64,000 nt of DNA from Oncomelania hupensis (taxonomy: Eukaryota > Mollusca > Gastropoda > Littorinimorpha > Pomatiopsidae), in NCBI GenBank assembly GCA_036898135.1, contig CM072512.1, forward strand, positions 7,781,484 to 7,845,483. Reading direction: 5' to 3'. The notes beneath the pieces were generated by a model that was not told the DNA's origin, did not search any database, and was given only the letters and a program-made list of their open reading frames with translations. The number at the start of each line of letters is the position of its first letter. Within the stretch, counting starts at the first letter, position 1. The position numbers and the translations under genes were made by a program. This document shows, in pieces, positions 63,898 to 64,000 of the stretch.

Positions 63898-64000
63898 CTG
63901 TACAAAACGCACACACCATAGCAGTCTTGGAATGGTATTATACGACAAACAAAAATGTAGAGAATGACCATGACAATGCCTATCGCATCTTCAATACCCA

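Overview
This is a eukaryotic, metazoan window. It has spliced genes with canonical GT-AG introns, a low gene density and a very high load of dispersed repeats. The repeat mix (RTE-like and L2-like LINEs, a DIRS-order element, tRNA-headed SINEs with a shared core, hAT/pogo/piggyBac-type elements, introns dense in TGACCT words) looks lophotrochozoan, most likely a mollusc. That placement is an inference from style, not from a marker gene.

Two host genes are supported and they are convergent. On the + strand (2,114-16,992) is a large zinc-finger protein of about 1,845 residues. A nine-codon first exon is joined across a 9.3 kb intron to a 5.5 kb terminal exon. The reading phase fits exactly (G|AT) and a CCAAT/TATA-type promoter lies just upstream. 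On the - strand (63,897 down to 29,829) are the last 16 coding exons of the E1 subunit of 2-oxoglutarate dehydrogenase (OGDH). They give 839 codons in one unbroken reading frame ending in a TAA. The 5' exons, with the mitochondrial targeting peptide, lie beyond the right edge. One OGDH intron uses a GC donor, and one exon end is tandemly duplicated with a decoy donor.

The rest is mobile DNA and simple repeats. 1-11.4 kb: promoter and intron 1 of the zinc-finger gene, holding RTE, SINE, pogo/Tigger, hAT-like and LINE insertions. 17-24.6 kb: the gap between the convergent genes, with a twin-primed RTE copy, hAT relics and a small hAT-like family with 6-bp target duplications. 24.6-29.8 kb: no recognisable gene, possibly the long 3' flank or UTR of OGDH, with MITEs. 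34.5-47.1 kb: a single 12.6 kb OGDH intron that hosts a 5.07 kb DIRS-like retroelement with inverted terminal repeats, an internal complementary region and an intact 1,229-codon RT/RNase H ORF, but no visible tyrosine recombinase. It also holds another RTE copy and a piggyBac-like MITE. 47-64 kb: OGDH exons separated by SINEs, L2-like fragments and hAT-like MITEs.

I found no CRISPR array, operon, rRNA gene or convincing functional tRNA gene. The most unusual items are the DIRS-like element lacking a recombinase, the RTE family whose stop codon lies inside its 3' terminal repeat, two separately inverted LINE insertions, and an unrecognised central domain in the zinc-finger protein.
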